A DNA stretch of 64,000 bases from Rothia nasimurium (GCF_928392795.1 NZ_CAKMTJ010000001.1:310001-374000), one strand, 5' to 3'; shown: positions 1 through 10,647, counted from the stretch's first letter. Made by a program: numbers and translations. The notes: generated by a model not told the origin, from the sequence alone.

Positions 1-1598
1 CTGTGGGCATCGACCGGGCCCTAAACCGCCATGCAGCAGACCTGGTCTGGGTCATGGACGACGACACCGAACCTACCGAGAACACCCTGTCTGAGGCCTA
101 CCGGGCTTGGGCTGACTATTCCCCGGTGCGGGCAGAGCGACCGGCCGTCGTGGCCTCTAAGGTGGTGTGGACCAACGGCCAGGACCACCCCATGAACACT
201 ATGCGTACCATGTTCGCCGCGGGCCCTGACCGTACCGCGCGGGCAGCCGCTGTGGGTGCCCGCCCTATCCGTTCGGCGTCCTTTGTGTCAATCCTGATGG
301 ACGCTGCCGCCATGCGGGCCACCGACCTGCCCCTGGCAGACTTCTTTATCTGGAACGATGACTTCGAATACACCACCCGCCTGATTCACCACAGCAACGG
401 TATTGCTACTGAGCGGTCGGTAGCCCGCCACCACACCAAGACCTTTGGCACCACAGACGCCAAACCCGGCCCCCGTTTCTACAACGATGTACGCAATAAG
501 CTCTGGGTTTTTTGTGCCCGTCGCACCCTAACCCCGCTGGAAAAGCTGCTCTACGGCGGTTCGACGGCCCGCCTGTGGGTTAGCACCCTGCTGCGCACCG
601 ATGAGAAGAAGACCTACACCGGCTACTTCCTCAAGGGGCTTCAGGACGCCGCCGCCGGCTACCGCTCCAACAGTGAGGTGCTGGACGGCGTCTACCAGCT
701 TGAAACCCCCCAGCTGGCCCAGCGTATCAAAGCAAACTACGGGAGCGACCCCAAGTTCTCTGTCTTGATGAGCGTTTATGCCGGGGATCAGCCCGAGCAC
801 CTGCGCCTGGCCCTAGCCTCGAATACCGAGGGCCAAACCCTGCGCCCCAACCAGCTGGTGCTGGTGCAGGACGGCCCCGTGAGCGCTGAGCTTTCTCAGG
901 TTATCGCTGATTTTGAAGAGCAGAGTTCCCTGCCGGTGACCGTGGTGCGCCTTGCCGAGAACCACGGGCTAGCTGCCGCCCTGCACGAGGGGCTCACCTA
1001 CTGCGACTACGATATTGTGGCCCGAGCAGACTCAGACGATGTTTCTGCTCCTGACCGTTTTGCCCAGCAGGTTCCCCTGCTAGCCGCCGGCCAGTACGAC
1101 GTGCTGGGTAGCGCCATGTACGAATTTACGGACGACCCCGCCCGCCCCGAGGCCGAACGGAAAGCGGTAACCGGGGCGAGAGCTATTCGAGAGATGCTTC
1201 CGAAGCGCAATCCCATGTTGCACCCCACCGTGGTCTTCCGCAAGAGCGCTGTAGAGGCTGTTGGCAGTTACGTTGAGGTTCCGGGAGCCGAAGACTACTG
1301 GCTCTGGGCCCGCATGAGTCGAGCTGGGTTCGTCCTGGGCAACCTGAGCCAGCCCCTGGTAAGCTACCGGGTTGCTACAGCTTATACCCGACGCGGTGGG
1401 CTAGAAGCCCTGCGCAAGGACCTCCAGGTCCAACGCAGGCTCTATACCGGGGGAGTAGTGAGTCCCGTACGCTTCACCCAGAACCTAGCCATCCGCGGTG
1501 TCTACCGCCTAGCACCAGAAGAACTGCGTACCCGGGCCTTTAGAGCCATGACCGGCAGAACCCCGCAGGGAAAGAAAGAGAAGGGCAGCAATGTCTAA
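1..1598 (+). CDS. Glycosyltransferase with two GT2-type domains (5' end outside window)
   Basis: The reading frame is open to the left edge, so the N-terminus is missing. The first visible part carries an MDDDTEP metal-binding motif and a WNDDFEYTTRL acceptor-side motif like those of galactofuranosyl- and rhamnosyltransferases (GlfT/WbbL type). From about visible residue 250 a second GT-A domain begins (FSVLMSVYAGDQPEHL), with its own acidic motif ADSDDVSAPDRF and a GAEDYW motif. The protein therefore looks like two fused family 2 transferases that extend a cell-surface glycan from nucleotide sugars at the inner face of the membrane. No membrane helix is visible. It overlaps the next gene by 8 bases, which implies a polysaccharide operon. 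Donor and acceptor sugars cannot be read from the sequence. Confidence 0.85.
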   Translation, partial: VGIDRALNRHAADLVWVMDDDTEPTENTLSEAYRAWADYSPVRAERPAVVASKVVWTNGQDHPMNTMRTMFAAGPDRTARAAAVGARPIRSASFVSILMDAAAMRATDLPLADFFIWNDDFEYTTRLIHHSNGIATERSVARHHTKTFGTTDAKPGPRFYNDVRNKLWVFCARRTLTPLEKLLYGGSTARLWVSTLLRTDEKKTYTGYFLKGLQDAAAGYRSNSEVLDGVYQLETPQLAQRIKANYGSDPKFSVLMSVYAGDQPEHLRLALASNTEGQTLRPNQLVLVQDGPVSAELSQVIADFEEQSSLPVTVVRLAENHGLAAALHEGLTYCDYDIVARADSDDVSAPDRFAQQVPLLAAGQYDVLGSAMYEFTDDPARPEAERKAVTGARAIREMLPKRNPMLHPTVVFRKSAVEAVGSYVEVPGAEDYWLWARMSRAGFVLGNLSQPLVSYRVATAYTRRGGLEALRKDLQVQRRLYTGGVVSPVRFTQNLAIRGVYRLAPEELRTRAFRAMTGRTPQGKKEKGSNV

Positions 1599-3453
1599 AG
1601 AAGCGTCCCCGCAGACTACCTCTATTCCCATTCTGACATCGAGCACCGAGCGGAAGACCTGGTGGAAGTACGTGCAGATGGGGCTCGACTCCCTAGCCTG
1701 GCTGATAGCCCTTCCCGCTGCCTTTGTTTTGCGCTATGGCATGGACCTTAGCCAGATTGATGCAGGCGGACTCACCGCGGTTGCCCTGGTGATGGTCGCC
1801 CTGCAAATCGGTGGTGGCCTGATGATGGGTCTCTACCGCGGAGTCCACAGCTACGGCACCCTGCAAGAGGGCAGCAAGCTCTATCCCCTGATATTAGCTA
1901 ATACCATCATTATGCAGATACTGCTGATGGTATCGTCCCGTGCCTTTGGAGTACCCCGCTCGGTGGTGCTCATTGCCTTCCCCATCGCAGTTTTGCTGAT
2001 GATGGGCTTCCGCTACAGCAAGCGAATCTATGAGGAAAAGACTAACCGCCCCAGCGGTAAAGATGTGCAGCGGGTGATTGTTTACGGTGCAGGTTTTCTG
2101 GGCCGCAACCTGATTTCAACCCTGATGACCGACCCCAAGGCCAAGTACCTGCCGGTCGCGATTGTTGACGATGACCGTTCGGTGCGTAACGCCCGTATTC
2201 ATTCGGTTAAGGTTGAGGGAACCAGCGCTGATTTGGCGGCCCTGGTAAAACACCACCAGGCTGAGAAGGTGCTCATTGCTATTGGTGAGGAGATCCCTGA
2301 ACGGCGTTTGGTCCGCATCGCCCAGAGCATGAAAGAACTGGGTGTAGAGACCATACGTATCAACTCTGCTGTTCCCGATATTGGTCACGGTCGCCGACGC
2401 AGTGAAGAGAATAATGAGCGCGAGCTTCTTGAGAAGATTCGCGGCACAATTGACTACAAGATTGACCATGATCTCATCCGTAGCTATGTGCAGGGTCGAC
2501 GCGTGCTCGTGACCGGCGCTGGCGGGTCGATTGGTTCTGAGCTCTGCCGCCAGATTAGTGCCTACCAGCCGGCTGAGCTTATGATGCTCGACCGCGACGA
2601 GTCCCTGCTCATGGATACCCGGTATTCTCTGACCGGCCTATCAAGCCTGGACGACCCCAGCGTGATTCTGGCGGATGTACGGGATGCTGAGGCATTAGAG
2701 GCGGTCTTTGCTGAACGTCAGCCTGAGGTTGTATTTCATGCTGCCGCTCTTAAGCATGTCTCTGCTCTTGAGGCTTACCCCAAGGAAGCCTATAAAACTA
2801 ATACTCTGGGTACCGCAAACGTACTTAAGGCTTCAGCTCAGGTTGATGTTCAGGTTTTTGTGAATATCTCGACCGATAAGGCTGCCGACCCCACTACTGC
2901 CCTGGGGCAGTCCAAGCGCAGCGCGGAAATGCTGACGAGCTGGTACGGCGAGCAGACCGGGCGTACCTATGTCTCGGTGCGCTTCGGCAATGTTTTTGGC
3001 TCTCGCGGTTCTATTAAGCCCCTCTTTACCAAGCAGATCCTGGACGGCGGCCCCCTGACCGTGACCGACCGGAACGCCACCCGCTACTTCATGCTGATTC
3101 CGGACGCCTGCCTGCTGGTCATGCTGGCCGGGGCAATCGGACGCAGCGGCGAGGTGATGGTGCTCGATATGGGCGAGCCGGTCAAGATTCTCAAGGTGGC
3201 GGAGCATATGCGCAGCCTCTATGAGCGCTTCGACGTGGCTATCGAGGTTATTGGCCTGCGTGCGGGCGAAAAGCGCGACGAGGTGCTTTTTGGCCAGGAC
3301 GAAGTACACCAGCGCAGCGAAGAGAACGAAAATATCATGAGGGCTCAAGCTCCCAGGCTTAATCCCGCTGACCTTGACTACGCCCGCTGGCTTGAAAACT
3401 ACCGCAGCCACCGCGGGTACGAGCGCACCGAGCACCGGGGGCAGGAGGCCTAA
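1591..3453 (+). CDS. Membrane nucleotide-sugar 4,6-dehydratase (CapD/WbpM/PglF family)
   Basis: 620 residues. Four hydrophobic helices fill residues ~20-150. A first Rossmann domain follows (VIVYGAGFLGRNLI) and then the catalytic extended SDR domain (VTGAGGSIGSELCRQ, NISTDKAADPTTALGQSKR). This order is that of the long WbpM/PglF/CapD enzymes, which convert UDP-GlcNAc to the 4-keto-6-deoxy sugar used for bacillosamine or QuiNAc/FucNAc. The usual catalytic Tyr position is not Tyr; the segment reads TALGQSKR where WbpM/PglF have VMGxTKR. The gene overlaps its upstream neighbour by 8 bases and the downstream sugar-phosphate transferase by one base (TAATG), so translation is probably coupled. The exact product sugar is unknown. 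Confidence 0.88.
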   Translation: MSKEASPQTTSIPILTSSTERKTWWKYVQMGLDSLAWLIALPAAFVLRYGMDLSQIDAGGLTAVALVMVALQIGGGLMMGLYRGVHSYGTLQEGSKLYPLILANTIIMQILLMVSSRAFGVPRSVVLIAFPIAVLLMMGFRYSKRIYEEKTNRPSGKDVQRVIVYGAGFLGRNLISTLMTDPKAKYLPVAIVDDDRSVRNARIHSVKVEGTSADLAALVKHHQAEKVLIAIGEEIPERRLVRIAQSMKELGVETIRINSAVPDIGHGRRRSEENNERELLEKIRGTIDYKIDHDLIRSYVQGRRVLVTGAGGSIGSELCRQISAYQPAELMMLDRDESLLMDTRYSLTGLSSLDDPSVILADVRDAEALEAVFAERQPEVVFHAAALKHVSALEAYPKEAYKTNTLGTANVLKASAQVDVQVFVNISTDKAADPTTALGQSKRSAEMLTSWYGEQTGRTYVSVRFGNVFGSRGSIKPLFTKQILDGGPLTVTDRNATRYFMLIPDACLLVMLAGAIGRSGEVMVLDMGEPVKILKVAEHMRSLYERFDVAIEVIGLRAGEKRDEVLFGQDEVHQRSEENENIMRAQAPRLNPADLDYARWLENYRSHRGYERTEHRGQEA

Positions 3454-4481
3454 TGACTACCTCAGAACTTCTGGCCCTGCTTCTGGTGCCCACCGTTGTC
3501 GGCCTGGTCGCCGGTCTGCTCTTACCCTTCGCCGTGCGTCCGCTCCTGCATCGCTGGAACCTGGTCGACATCCCCACCGCACGGTCTTCCCACAGCTCCC
3601 CGGTCTTCCGAGGCATGGGGCTGGCAACCGCACTTGCAGCGGTGCTGGCCTACCTGGTTGCCCTCATCGACGGACAGATTTTTACCGATCGGTCTATCGC
3701 CCTCTTCGTGCTCTTTGGCATGGTGGCATCGGGCGCCCTGGGCTGGATGGAGGACTACCGCGGGGTCTCTATCAAGGTTCGCTTTGCGGCCCAGCTGCTC
3801 ATCGGCGCTATCGTCACTCTGGGAATGACCCTGATGCTGGGGACCTCCATCTTCTGGGTTCCCCTAGGCGTCTTTGCGATCGCCGCCTACATCAACGTGG
3901 TGAACTTTATGGACGGCATTAACGGTATCTCGGGCCTGCACGGCTTTGCCGTGGGTGGGGCTTATGCCTACGCGGGCTGGGTCAACCAAATGCCCTGGCT
4001 ACTTGCCGGGGGAGCGGCTGTGGCTGCGGCCTACCTTGCCTTCCTGCCCTGGAATGTACGTACCGGTAAGAACGTTTTTCTAGGGGACGCCGGTTCCTAC
4101 TTCCTGGGGGGAGCTATCGCTTCTATGGCGGTAGGGGCTTTCCTTTCGGGGGTTTACGTGGAATATATTCTTGCCCCCCTGCTGGTCTACCTGGCAGATA
4201 CCGGGACCACGCTACTGCGCCGAATCGTGCGGGGTGAACAGTGGTACAAACCCCATCGCACCCACGCCTATCAGCGGTTGACGGACGTCGGTTTCAGCCA
4301 CCTGGGCAGCGCGACACTTGTGACGCTTACTACTTTTGTGGTGACCGCTGTGACAGTGATGGCCCTGCCCTTTGAAACCCAGAACGCTGTTTGGTCTGCC
4401 CTGTTAGTTGTGCTTATCTTGGCCCTTTACATCTTTTTGCCGACCTTGCTCGGGAAGGTGCGTCAGAAAAATGGGGCCTAA
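3453..4481 (+). CDS. Polyprenyl-phosphate sugar-1-phosphate transferase (WecA/WbpL, MraY superfamily)
   Basis: 342 residues with about ten hydrophobic segments. Family motifs occur in order: D-IPTARSSHS near residue 35, GWMEDYRG near 95, VNFMDGINGISG near 150, KNVFLGDAGSYFLGG near 205 and HRTHAYQRL near 268. These enzymes transfer HexNAc-1-phosphate from UDP-sugar to undecaprenyl/decaprenyl phosphate and so start a surface glycan. Two contexts agree. It follows a WbpM-like dehydratase, as wbpL does in Pseudomonas O-antigen loci, and it sits just before the ATP synthase genes, as wecA (Rv1302) does in M. tuberculosis. The HxxHAYQ motif leans toward WbpL-type substrates, but the sugar is not determined. 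Start overlaps the previous stop by one base. Confidence 0.85.
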   Translation: MTTSELLALLLVPTVVGLVAGLLLPFAVRPLLHRWNLVDIPTARSSHSSPVFRGMGLATALAAVLAYLVALIDGQIFTDRSIALFVLFGMVASGALGWMEDYRGVSIKVRFAAQLLIGAIVTLGMTLMLGTSIFWVPLGVFAIAAYINVVNFMDGINGISGLHGFAVGGAYAYAGWVNQMPWLLAGGAAVAAAYLAFLPWNVRTGKNVFLGDAGSYFLGGAIASMAVGAFLSGVYVEYILAPLLVYLADTGTTLLRRIVRGEQWYKPHRTHAYQRLTDVGFSHLGSATLVTLTTFVVTAVTVMALPFETQNAVWSALLVVLILALYIFLPTLLGKVRQKNGA

Positions 4482-4893
4482 GCCGCTGGGCATCAACGAG
4501 ATGCCCTGGTTAAAAATCTTCCGGTCTGTCTCGCTGGCTTTGGCTATCTTGGCCCTAGTCGGTACGATAGTTGGTGTACTTATCGCAGGTAAACCGGCTG
4601 CGGGTGGGTTCCTTACGGGGCTTACCCTGGTTTATCTCAGTTTCGCGGTCGGAATCATGGTTGTGATACCGGCTGAGAAGAAGTCGATGAAAGCGGCGGC
4701 AGCGGCTCTAGCGGCCATGTATCCGTTCAAGATTATGGTTTTCACCGGCCTCTTAGTGTTCGCCCCTATACCGCAGGATTTTCGTAACGGCTGGCTTCTC
4801 ACCGGAGCCGTCCTGGCACTGGTGGCCCAGCTTGTCATTGAAACGAAAATTATCTCGAAACAGAGAATCCTCTATTTCGATTCGGTAGGATGA
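4471..4893 (+). CDS. atpI: ATP synthase-associated membrane protein (AtpI-like, actinobacterial)
   Basis: 140 residues from ATG 4471, with four predicted membrane helices and little else. The reading frame extends further upstream inside the previous gene, but that N-terminus is cysteine/arginine-rich and not membrane-like. ATG 4471 overlaps the previous stop and gives a normal size; ATG 4501 (MPWLK) is an alternative. The position matches Rv1303 of M. tuberculosis, between wecA and atpB. AtpI-type proteins are thought to help assemble the c-ring or aid ion handling of the Fo sector. The assignment rests on hydrophobicity and synteny rather than on a catalytic motif. Confidence 0.7.
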   Translation: MGPKPLGINEMPWLKIFRSVSLALAILALVGTIVGVLIAGKPAAGGFLTGLTLVYLSFAVGIMVVIPAEKKSMKAAAAALAAMYPFKIMVFTGLLVFAPIPQDFRNGWLLTGAVLALVAQLVIETKIISKQRILYFDSVG

Positions 4894-4917
4894 AACTAGG
4901 CAAAGGAGCATACACCC

Positions 4918-5172
4918 GTGGGCAACACCGACGATAAGTGGTACAAGCAAGATAAGCAGTTACGCTCTGCTGGCGACCTGGTTGCCGGTGGCGGAACAGC
5001 CGGGGCCTTTATGACACTTCTGTACGTCATGATAGGCATTGGTATCTGGAGTTTGGTAGGCTATGGTCTGGACCACTTACTAGGTACAACCTGGATTGCT
5101 TGGGTAGGCGGATTCGTTGGCGCCTTTGGTGGTATCTACCTGGTATTTATCCACATGCAGCAGCGTAAATAA
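4918..5172 (+). CDS. Small AtpZ/AtpI-like two-helix membrane protein
   Basis: 84 residues starting at GTG 4918, behind an AAAGGAG ribosome site about ten bases upstream. The first ~30 residues are hydrophilic. Two helices follow (FMTLLYVMIGIGIWSLVGYG and AWVGGFVGAFGGIYLVFI), joined by a short loop with the GYGLDHLLGT segment typical of AtpZ-like proteins (DUF3329/putative FoF1 ATPase subunit). It lies 24 bases after the AtpI-like gene and 84 bases before atpB. A role in Fo assembly or Mg/Ca uptake has been proposed for the family; here it is inferred only from family and position. Confidence 0.7.
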   Translation: MGNTDDKWYKQDKQLRSAGDLVAGGGTAGAFMTLLYVMIGIGIWSLVGYGLDHLLGTTWIAWVGGFVGAFGGIYLVFIHMQQRK

Positions 5173-5256
5173 GACCAACTGAAACCGGTTGGCACACACA
5201 TACTTTTGATTCTTTAAACCTCTGAGGTTGCTGGAGCCAGCGGCCAACACGAAGCA

Positions 5257-6075
5257 ATGAAAGGACTTGCCTTGATTTCAAACGGGCTAGTTGTCGCAGC
5301 GGGAGAGCAGCAGGGCTACGTTCCGCCCACTATCGATGATATGCACCTGCCTGCCATCTTCACGATCGGTGATTTTGAGTTCAGCAAGCAGATGCTTCTG
5401 GTCATCCTGTCGGTGGTCATCGTTGCTGGCTTCTTCCTCTTCGCTGCCCGCAAGCGTGCCATGGTTCCCTCACGCACCCAGTTCGTGGGCGAAATGGGGT
5501 ACGGCCTGGTCCGTAACAGCCTGGGCAAGGAACTGATTGGCGCCCACCACTACAAGCCTTTCGTTCCCCTGCTCTTCACCGCCTTCTTCTTCATCCTGGT
5601 CAACAACCTCTACGGTTCAATTCCCGTCGTCCAGCTGCCCACCATGTCTCACGTAGGTTCTGCCTACGCCCTGGCAGGTATCGCCTACCTGACCTGGGTT
5701 GGTGTTGGTATCAAGCGCAAGGGTCTGGGGAAGTTCTTCAAGGACATGACCATGCCCTCCGGCGTTCCTTGGCCTGTTTACATCATCTTGATTCCGATTG
5801 AGTTCATGTCAAACATGCTCATCCGCCCCGCAACCCACGCCCTGCGTCTCTTCGCTACCATGTTCGGTGGCCACCTGGCGATTATGGTTGCAGCATCCCT
5901 TACCCAGTACCTGATTGTTGAAGCAGGCGGCATCGCTGCTATCGCCTCGGTCGGTTCAGGCGCCCTGGGTCTCTTCCTCTACTTCCTGGAACTCATGATT
6001 CAGGTTATCCAGGCCTACGTCTTCACCCTGCTCCTTGCGGTCTACCTGCAGGGCTCGGTCTCAGAAGGCCACTAA
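5257..6075 (+). CDS. atpB: ATP synthase Fo subunit a
   Basis: 272 residues, five to six membrane helices. The proton half-channel helix contains the conserved segment RPATHALRLFATMFGGH, whose second Arg (ALRLF) corresponds to the essential stator arginine that faces the c-ring carboxylate. The C-terminal helix LELMIQVIQAYVFTLLLAVYL is also typical. The N-terminus before the first helix is ~40 residues and outside-facing. The start ATG at 5257 is preceded only by a weak AGC-rich site; no better in-frame start is visible. First core gene of the atp operon. Confidence 0.96.
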   Translation: MKGLALISNGLVVAAGEQQGYVPPTIDDMHLPAIFTIGDFEFSKQMLLVILSVVIVAGFFLFAARKRAMVPSRTQFVGEMGYGLVRNSLGKELIGAHHYKPFVPLLFTAFFFILVNNLYGSIPVVQLPTMSHVGSAYALAGIAYLTWVGVGIKRKGLGKFFKDMTMPSGVPWPVYIILIPIEFMSNMLIRPATHALRLFATMFGGHLAIMVAASLTQYLIVEAGGIAAIASVGSGALGLFLYFLELMIQVIQAYVFTLLLAVYLQGSVSEGH

Positions 6076-6084
6076 AAATATAGG

Positions 6085-6190
6085 TTTTCTCCGTCGGGCA
6101 CACCGGCGGACGAGAAAAGCAACCCGCTTTAGCGGGGAGTGTCCACATCAAAACTCTGCCCCTTACACAACACACAAACCGCAAGGGGCA
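6085..6190 (+). promoter_or_regulatory. Structured intercistronic region before atpE
   Basis: The 136-base atpB-atpE gap contains three inverted repeats in series: an imperfect hairpin with TTTTCTC/GAGAAAA arms (6085-6119), CCCGCT-TT-AGCGGG (6123-6136), and TGCCCCTT (6157-6164) pairing with AAGGGGCA (6183-6190). The last ends just before the GAAAGGAAA ribosome site of atpE. Such structures could stabilise the atpE message or tune its high translation rate, since about ten c subunits are needed per enzyme. Function is inferred. Confidence 0.5.
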
Positions 6191-6211
6191 CTGTGAAAGG
6201 AAACAAACATC

Positions 6212-6421
6212 ATGGAACTCACCGGTTCACTTACCGCAGTTGGTTACGGTCTGTCAGCTATCGGCGGTGGCATCGGCGTAGGTCTGATCTTCGCAGCCTA
6301 CATGACCTCTGTTGCCCGTCAGCCCGAGTCACAGCGCACCCTGCAGCCCATGCTCTTCCTGGGCTTCGCACTGGTTGAAGCACTGGCAGTTCTCGGCCTG
6401 GTTCTTGCGTTTATCAAGTAA
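6212..6421 (+). CDS. atpE: ATP synthase Fo subunit c
   Basis: 69-residue proteolipid of two helices joined by the polar loop RQPESQRT. Helix 1 has the glycine run GGGIGVG that packs the ring. The proton-carrying carboxylate is Glu56 in [16 protein letters not shown]; the segment matches H+-type actinobacterial c subunits, the target region of bedaquiline in mycobacteria. ATG 6212 has an AAAGGAAA site 6-8 bases upstream. A longer frame crossing this gene in another phase (6139-6378) is a shadow. Confidence 0.97.
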   Translation: MELTGSLTAVGYGLSAIGGGIGVGLIFAAYMTSVARQPESQRTLQPMLFLGFALVEALAVLGLVLAFIK

Positions 6422-6472
6422 TTTTTGGCCCCGCCGAAAGATTGACCAAACTATAGAACAGGAAAACCCCCT

Positions 6473-7018
6473 ATGTCTCACTTAATGGCAGCAGCAGAGG
6501 GCGCGAACCCTCTGATCCCCAATGTCTGGGAAATCGCCATTACCGCCATCGGGTTCCTGCTCCTCCTCTTCATCGTCACCAAGTACGTTGTCCCGGCATT
6601 CGAAAAGATTTACCAGGACCGTAAAGAAGCAATTGAGGGTGGTCTAGCCAAGGCTGAAAAGGCTCAGGCAGAGGCCGCGGCAGCACGCGAAGAGTACGGC
6701 CAGCAGCTCGAAAGCGCTCGTCTGGAAGCTCAGAAGATTCGCGAAGAAGCACGCGCCGAAGGCGACGCCATCGTGGCAGAAGCTAAGGAGCGCGCAAACG
6801 CTGAGGCCGCTCGCATCACCGAAAACGCCCAGAAGACCATCGAGGCAGAACGTGCAGCTGCCGCAGCATCACTTCGTACCGAAGTTGGCGCTCTGGCAAC
6901 CTCACTGGCTGGCAAGATTGTGGGCGAATCCCTCAACGATGATGAGCGATCCGCACGTGTAGTCGATCGTTTTCTTGCTGACCTTGACGCGCAGCAGCAG
7001 GCAGGTGCAGCCCGCTAA
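6473..7018 (+). CDS. atpF: ATP synthase Fo subunit b
   Basis: 181 residues: one N-terminal membrane helix (IAITAIGFLLLLFIVTKYVV, residues ~22-42) and a long Ala/Glu/Lys/Arg-rich helix (residues ~50-165) that forms the peripheral stalk. The length and single helix fit subunit b. The stop codon overlaps the start of atpH by one base (TAATG at 7016-7020), so the b and delta stator subunits are translationally coupled. Confidence 0.95.
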   Translation: MSHLMAAAEGANPLIPNVWEIAITAIGFLLLLFIVTKYVVPAFEKIYQDRKEAIEGGLAKAEKAQAEAAAAREEYGQQLESARLEAQKIREEARAEGDAIVAEAKERANAEAARITENAQKTIEAERAAAAASLRTEVGALATSLAGKIVGESLNDDERSARVVDRFLADLDAQQQAGAAR

Positions 7019-7830
7019 TGTCAGCAGTATCGACTGAATCACTGAACAAGGTGGAACAGGTTCTGGTGGCCCAGCCTACCGATAACCCGACCCACCTCGC
7101 AGAAGAGCTCTTCGCTGTTGTCGACGCTATCGACAGCAACGGCGGGTTCCGGCGAGGTCTAACCGATCCTTCCCGCGAAGCAGCGCAGCGAGCAGGCATC
7201 GCCCGCTCCGTTCTGGGCGGCAAGATTTCCGACGCCGCTCTGGCTATCGTTTCTGCAGCAGCAGAAGCCCGCTGGAGTGAAGAACGCGATCTGGCTGATG
7301 CCCTCGAAACAACCGCTGTTACCTCAGTAGCGCTTTCTGCTGAACAGCGCGGAGGTATCGATGCACTGGAGCAGACCGTCAACGAACTGCTGACCTTCAT
7401 CAACACCGTTGATGCCTCAGCAGAAGCACAGGCTGCTCTTGCCGATACCAGGGCAAGCAAGGAAGCACTCAAGAAGCTGGCTGTCAGCCTCGGTGGCCGT
7501 GTAGCCACCGCTGAAGGCAAGCTTCTGCTAGAACGAGTTGCCACTGCGGCCCGCGGAACCACCGCAGCCCGTCTGGCTAACGAGTTCGTAGAAATCATCG
7601 TCAAGCGTCAAAACCGTTGGATCGCACGAGTTACCTCAGCAACCGCGCTGACTGCAGAGCAGATTGCAAAGCTGCAGGGGTCACTCAACAAGACCTACGG
7701 CAAGGAGCTGAAGCTCGACATCACCGTAGACCCCGCACTTCTGGGCGGTCTGCGCGTGCAGGTAGGGGACGAAGTCATCGATGGCTCGCTGTCCACCCGA
7801 CTGTCAGAACTCAGCCGCGCTTTCGCATAG
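7018..7830 (+). CDS. atpH: ATP synthase F1 subunit delta
   Basis: 270 residues, longer than the ~180 of E. coli delta, as is normal in actinobacteria. The C-terminal part carries the conserved delta/OSCP signature region (VTVDPALLGGLRVQVGDEVID near residues 235-255) that joins F1 to the b stalk. The N-terminal six-helix domain binds the top of alpha. Start overlaps the atpF stop. A 156-base gap with a GCCTGCCG/CGGCAGGC hairpin (7934-7954) separates it from atpA. Confidence 0.93.
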   Translation: MSAVSTESLNKVEQVLVAQPTDNPTHLAEELFAVVDAIDSNGGFRRGLTDPSREAAQRAGIARSVLGGKISDAALAIVSAAAEARWSEERDLADALETTAVTSVALSAEQRGGIDALEQTVNELLTFINTVDASAEAQAALADTRASKEALKKLAVSLGGRVATAEGKLLLERVATAARGTTAARLANEFVEIIVKRQNRWIARVTSATALTAEQIAKLQGSLNKTYGKELKLDITVDPALLGGLRVQVGDEVIDGSLSTRLSELSRAFA

Positions 7831-7933
7831 GCGATTTACACAGTCGAGACCTCGACGGTGATTTAGAAGATACACAGACGACATCGGGCAAGCCTAAAGG
7901 CCCAGCCCGAGCACGTCACACAAGTTTCGGTGG

Positions 7934-7954
7934 GCCTGCCGCCAGTCGGCAGGC
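7934..7954 (+). promoter_or_regulatory. Hairpin in the atpH-atpA gap
   Basis: GCCTGCCG (7934-7941) and CGGCAGGC (7947-7954) form a perfect 8-bp stem with a CCAGT loop, extendable on both sides by GTG/CAC-like pairs. No T-run follows, so it is not a standard terminator. It may be an mRNA stabiliser or processing site inside the operon; that role is inferred. Confidence 0.45.
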
Positions 7955-7986
7955 ACACCAACAAATTAGGAGAGCAGGGACATAAG

Positions 7987-9612
<1,626 letters not shown>

Positions 9613-9621
9613 CGATTTTCC

Positions 9622-9675
9622 TAGCAGGTGAGACGCCCCTCCAACAGAACCTGGGGGAGGGGCCCTCACCCTAGG
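9622..9675 (+). promoter_or_regulatory. Long hairpin in the atpA-atpG gap
   Basis: The gap folds into an interrupted long stem: GGTGAG (9627-9632) with CTCACC (9665-9670), and CCCCTCC with GGGGAGGGG around a loop near 9643-9652. The stem ends directly before the AAGGA ribosome site of atpG. No T-run follows. It resembles the other structured gaps of this operon; a role in mRNA stability or differential expression is inferred. Confidence 0.5.
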
Positions 9676-9691
9676 AGTGAAAGGAATCTCT

Positions 9692-10612
9692 ATGGGAGCC
9701 CAGATTAGGGTTTACCGCCAAAAGATTACTTCAACATCGTCTATGAAGAAGATCTTCAAGGCGATGGAGATGATCGCAACCTCACGCATTAACAAGGCAC
9801 GTAAGAGCGCAGAGGCCGCTAGCCCCTACGCAAATGCGCTGACCAAGGCCGTCACTGCCATCGCGACCCAGCACCACATTGAGCACCCCCTGCTTAACGC
9901 ACGCTCAAAGGCAAAGACCGGTCGCTCTGCAGTTCTCGTCCTCACCAGCGACCGCGGCCTTGCGGGTTCATACTCCTCATCCGTCCTCAAAAAAACCGAG
10001 GGTCTTATTGAGAAGCTCCGCGGTGAGGGACGTGAAGTCAAGCTCTATCTCATCGGTCGCAAGGCAAAGTCCTACTTTGACTTCCGCGAACGCGAATACG
10101 AGCAGGCTTGGGAAGGCAACACTGACAACCCCAACATCGAGATGGCCGTTGCAGCACGCGACGCCATCCTGGCAGCCTACGAAAACGGCGAAGTCGATGA
10201 CCTTCATATCATCTACACCGAATTCGTCTCCATGGTCAGCCAGGAAACCCGCGTCCTGCGCCTGCTCCCCATCGAGGTAGCAGACGCACGCGAACTCGGT
10301 GAAGAAATCCTGCCCGGCGAACGTCTCGAAGACGACCAGTTCCAGCAGAACTCAGTCTTTGAATTCGAGCCCAGCCCCCAGGAAGTTCTCGACGAGTTGC
10401 TGCCCCGCTACATCGCCTCCCGCATCTATGCGTGCCTGCTAGAAGCAGCGGCCTCCGAACTGGCGTCCCGCCAGCGCGCGATGAAGTCCGCAGGTGATAA
10501 CGCTGACGAGCTCATCAAGAAGTACACCCGCCTGATGAACAACGCTCGCCAGGCAGAAATTACTCAGGAGCTCAGCGAAATTGTTGGCGGCGCCGACGCA
10601 CTCGCCTCCTAA
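9692..10612 (+). CDS. atpG: ATP synthase F1 subunit gamma
   Basis: 306 residues from ATG 9692 ([21 protein letters not shown]), with AAGGA six bases upstream; a GTG 15 bases earlier is a poorer start. The N-terminal coiled helix ([24 protein letters not shown]) and the C-terminal helix ([33 protein letters not shown]) together form the rotating central shaft. The conserved [11 protein letters not shown] segment lies in the globular middle domain. Function is torque transfer between the c-ring and the catalytic beta subunits. Confidence 0.95.
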   Translation: MGAQIRVYRQKITSTSSMKKIFKAMEMIATSRINKARKSAEAASPYANALTKAVTAIATQHHIEHPLLNARSKAKTGRSAVLVLTSDRGLAGSYSSSVLKKTEGLIEKLRGEGREVKLYLIGRKAKSYFDFREREYEQAWEGNTDNPNIEMAVAARDAILAAYENGEVDDLHIIYTEFVSMVSQETRVLRLLPIEVADARELGEEILPGERLEDDQFQQNSVFEFEPSPQEVLDELLPRYIASRIYACLLEAAASELASRQRAMKSAGDNADELIKKYTRLMNNARQAEITQELSEIVGGADALAS

Positions 10613-10647
10613 TCCACCAGACAACTTTCCACTCTCTACATAGGTAA

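Noticed and set aside
6139..6378. 79-codon frame overlapping atpE
   Set aside because: It is out of phase with the clear c-subunit gene and has no membrane pattern.
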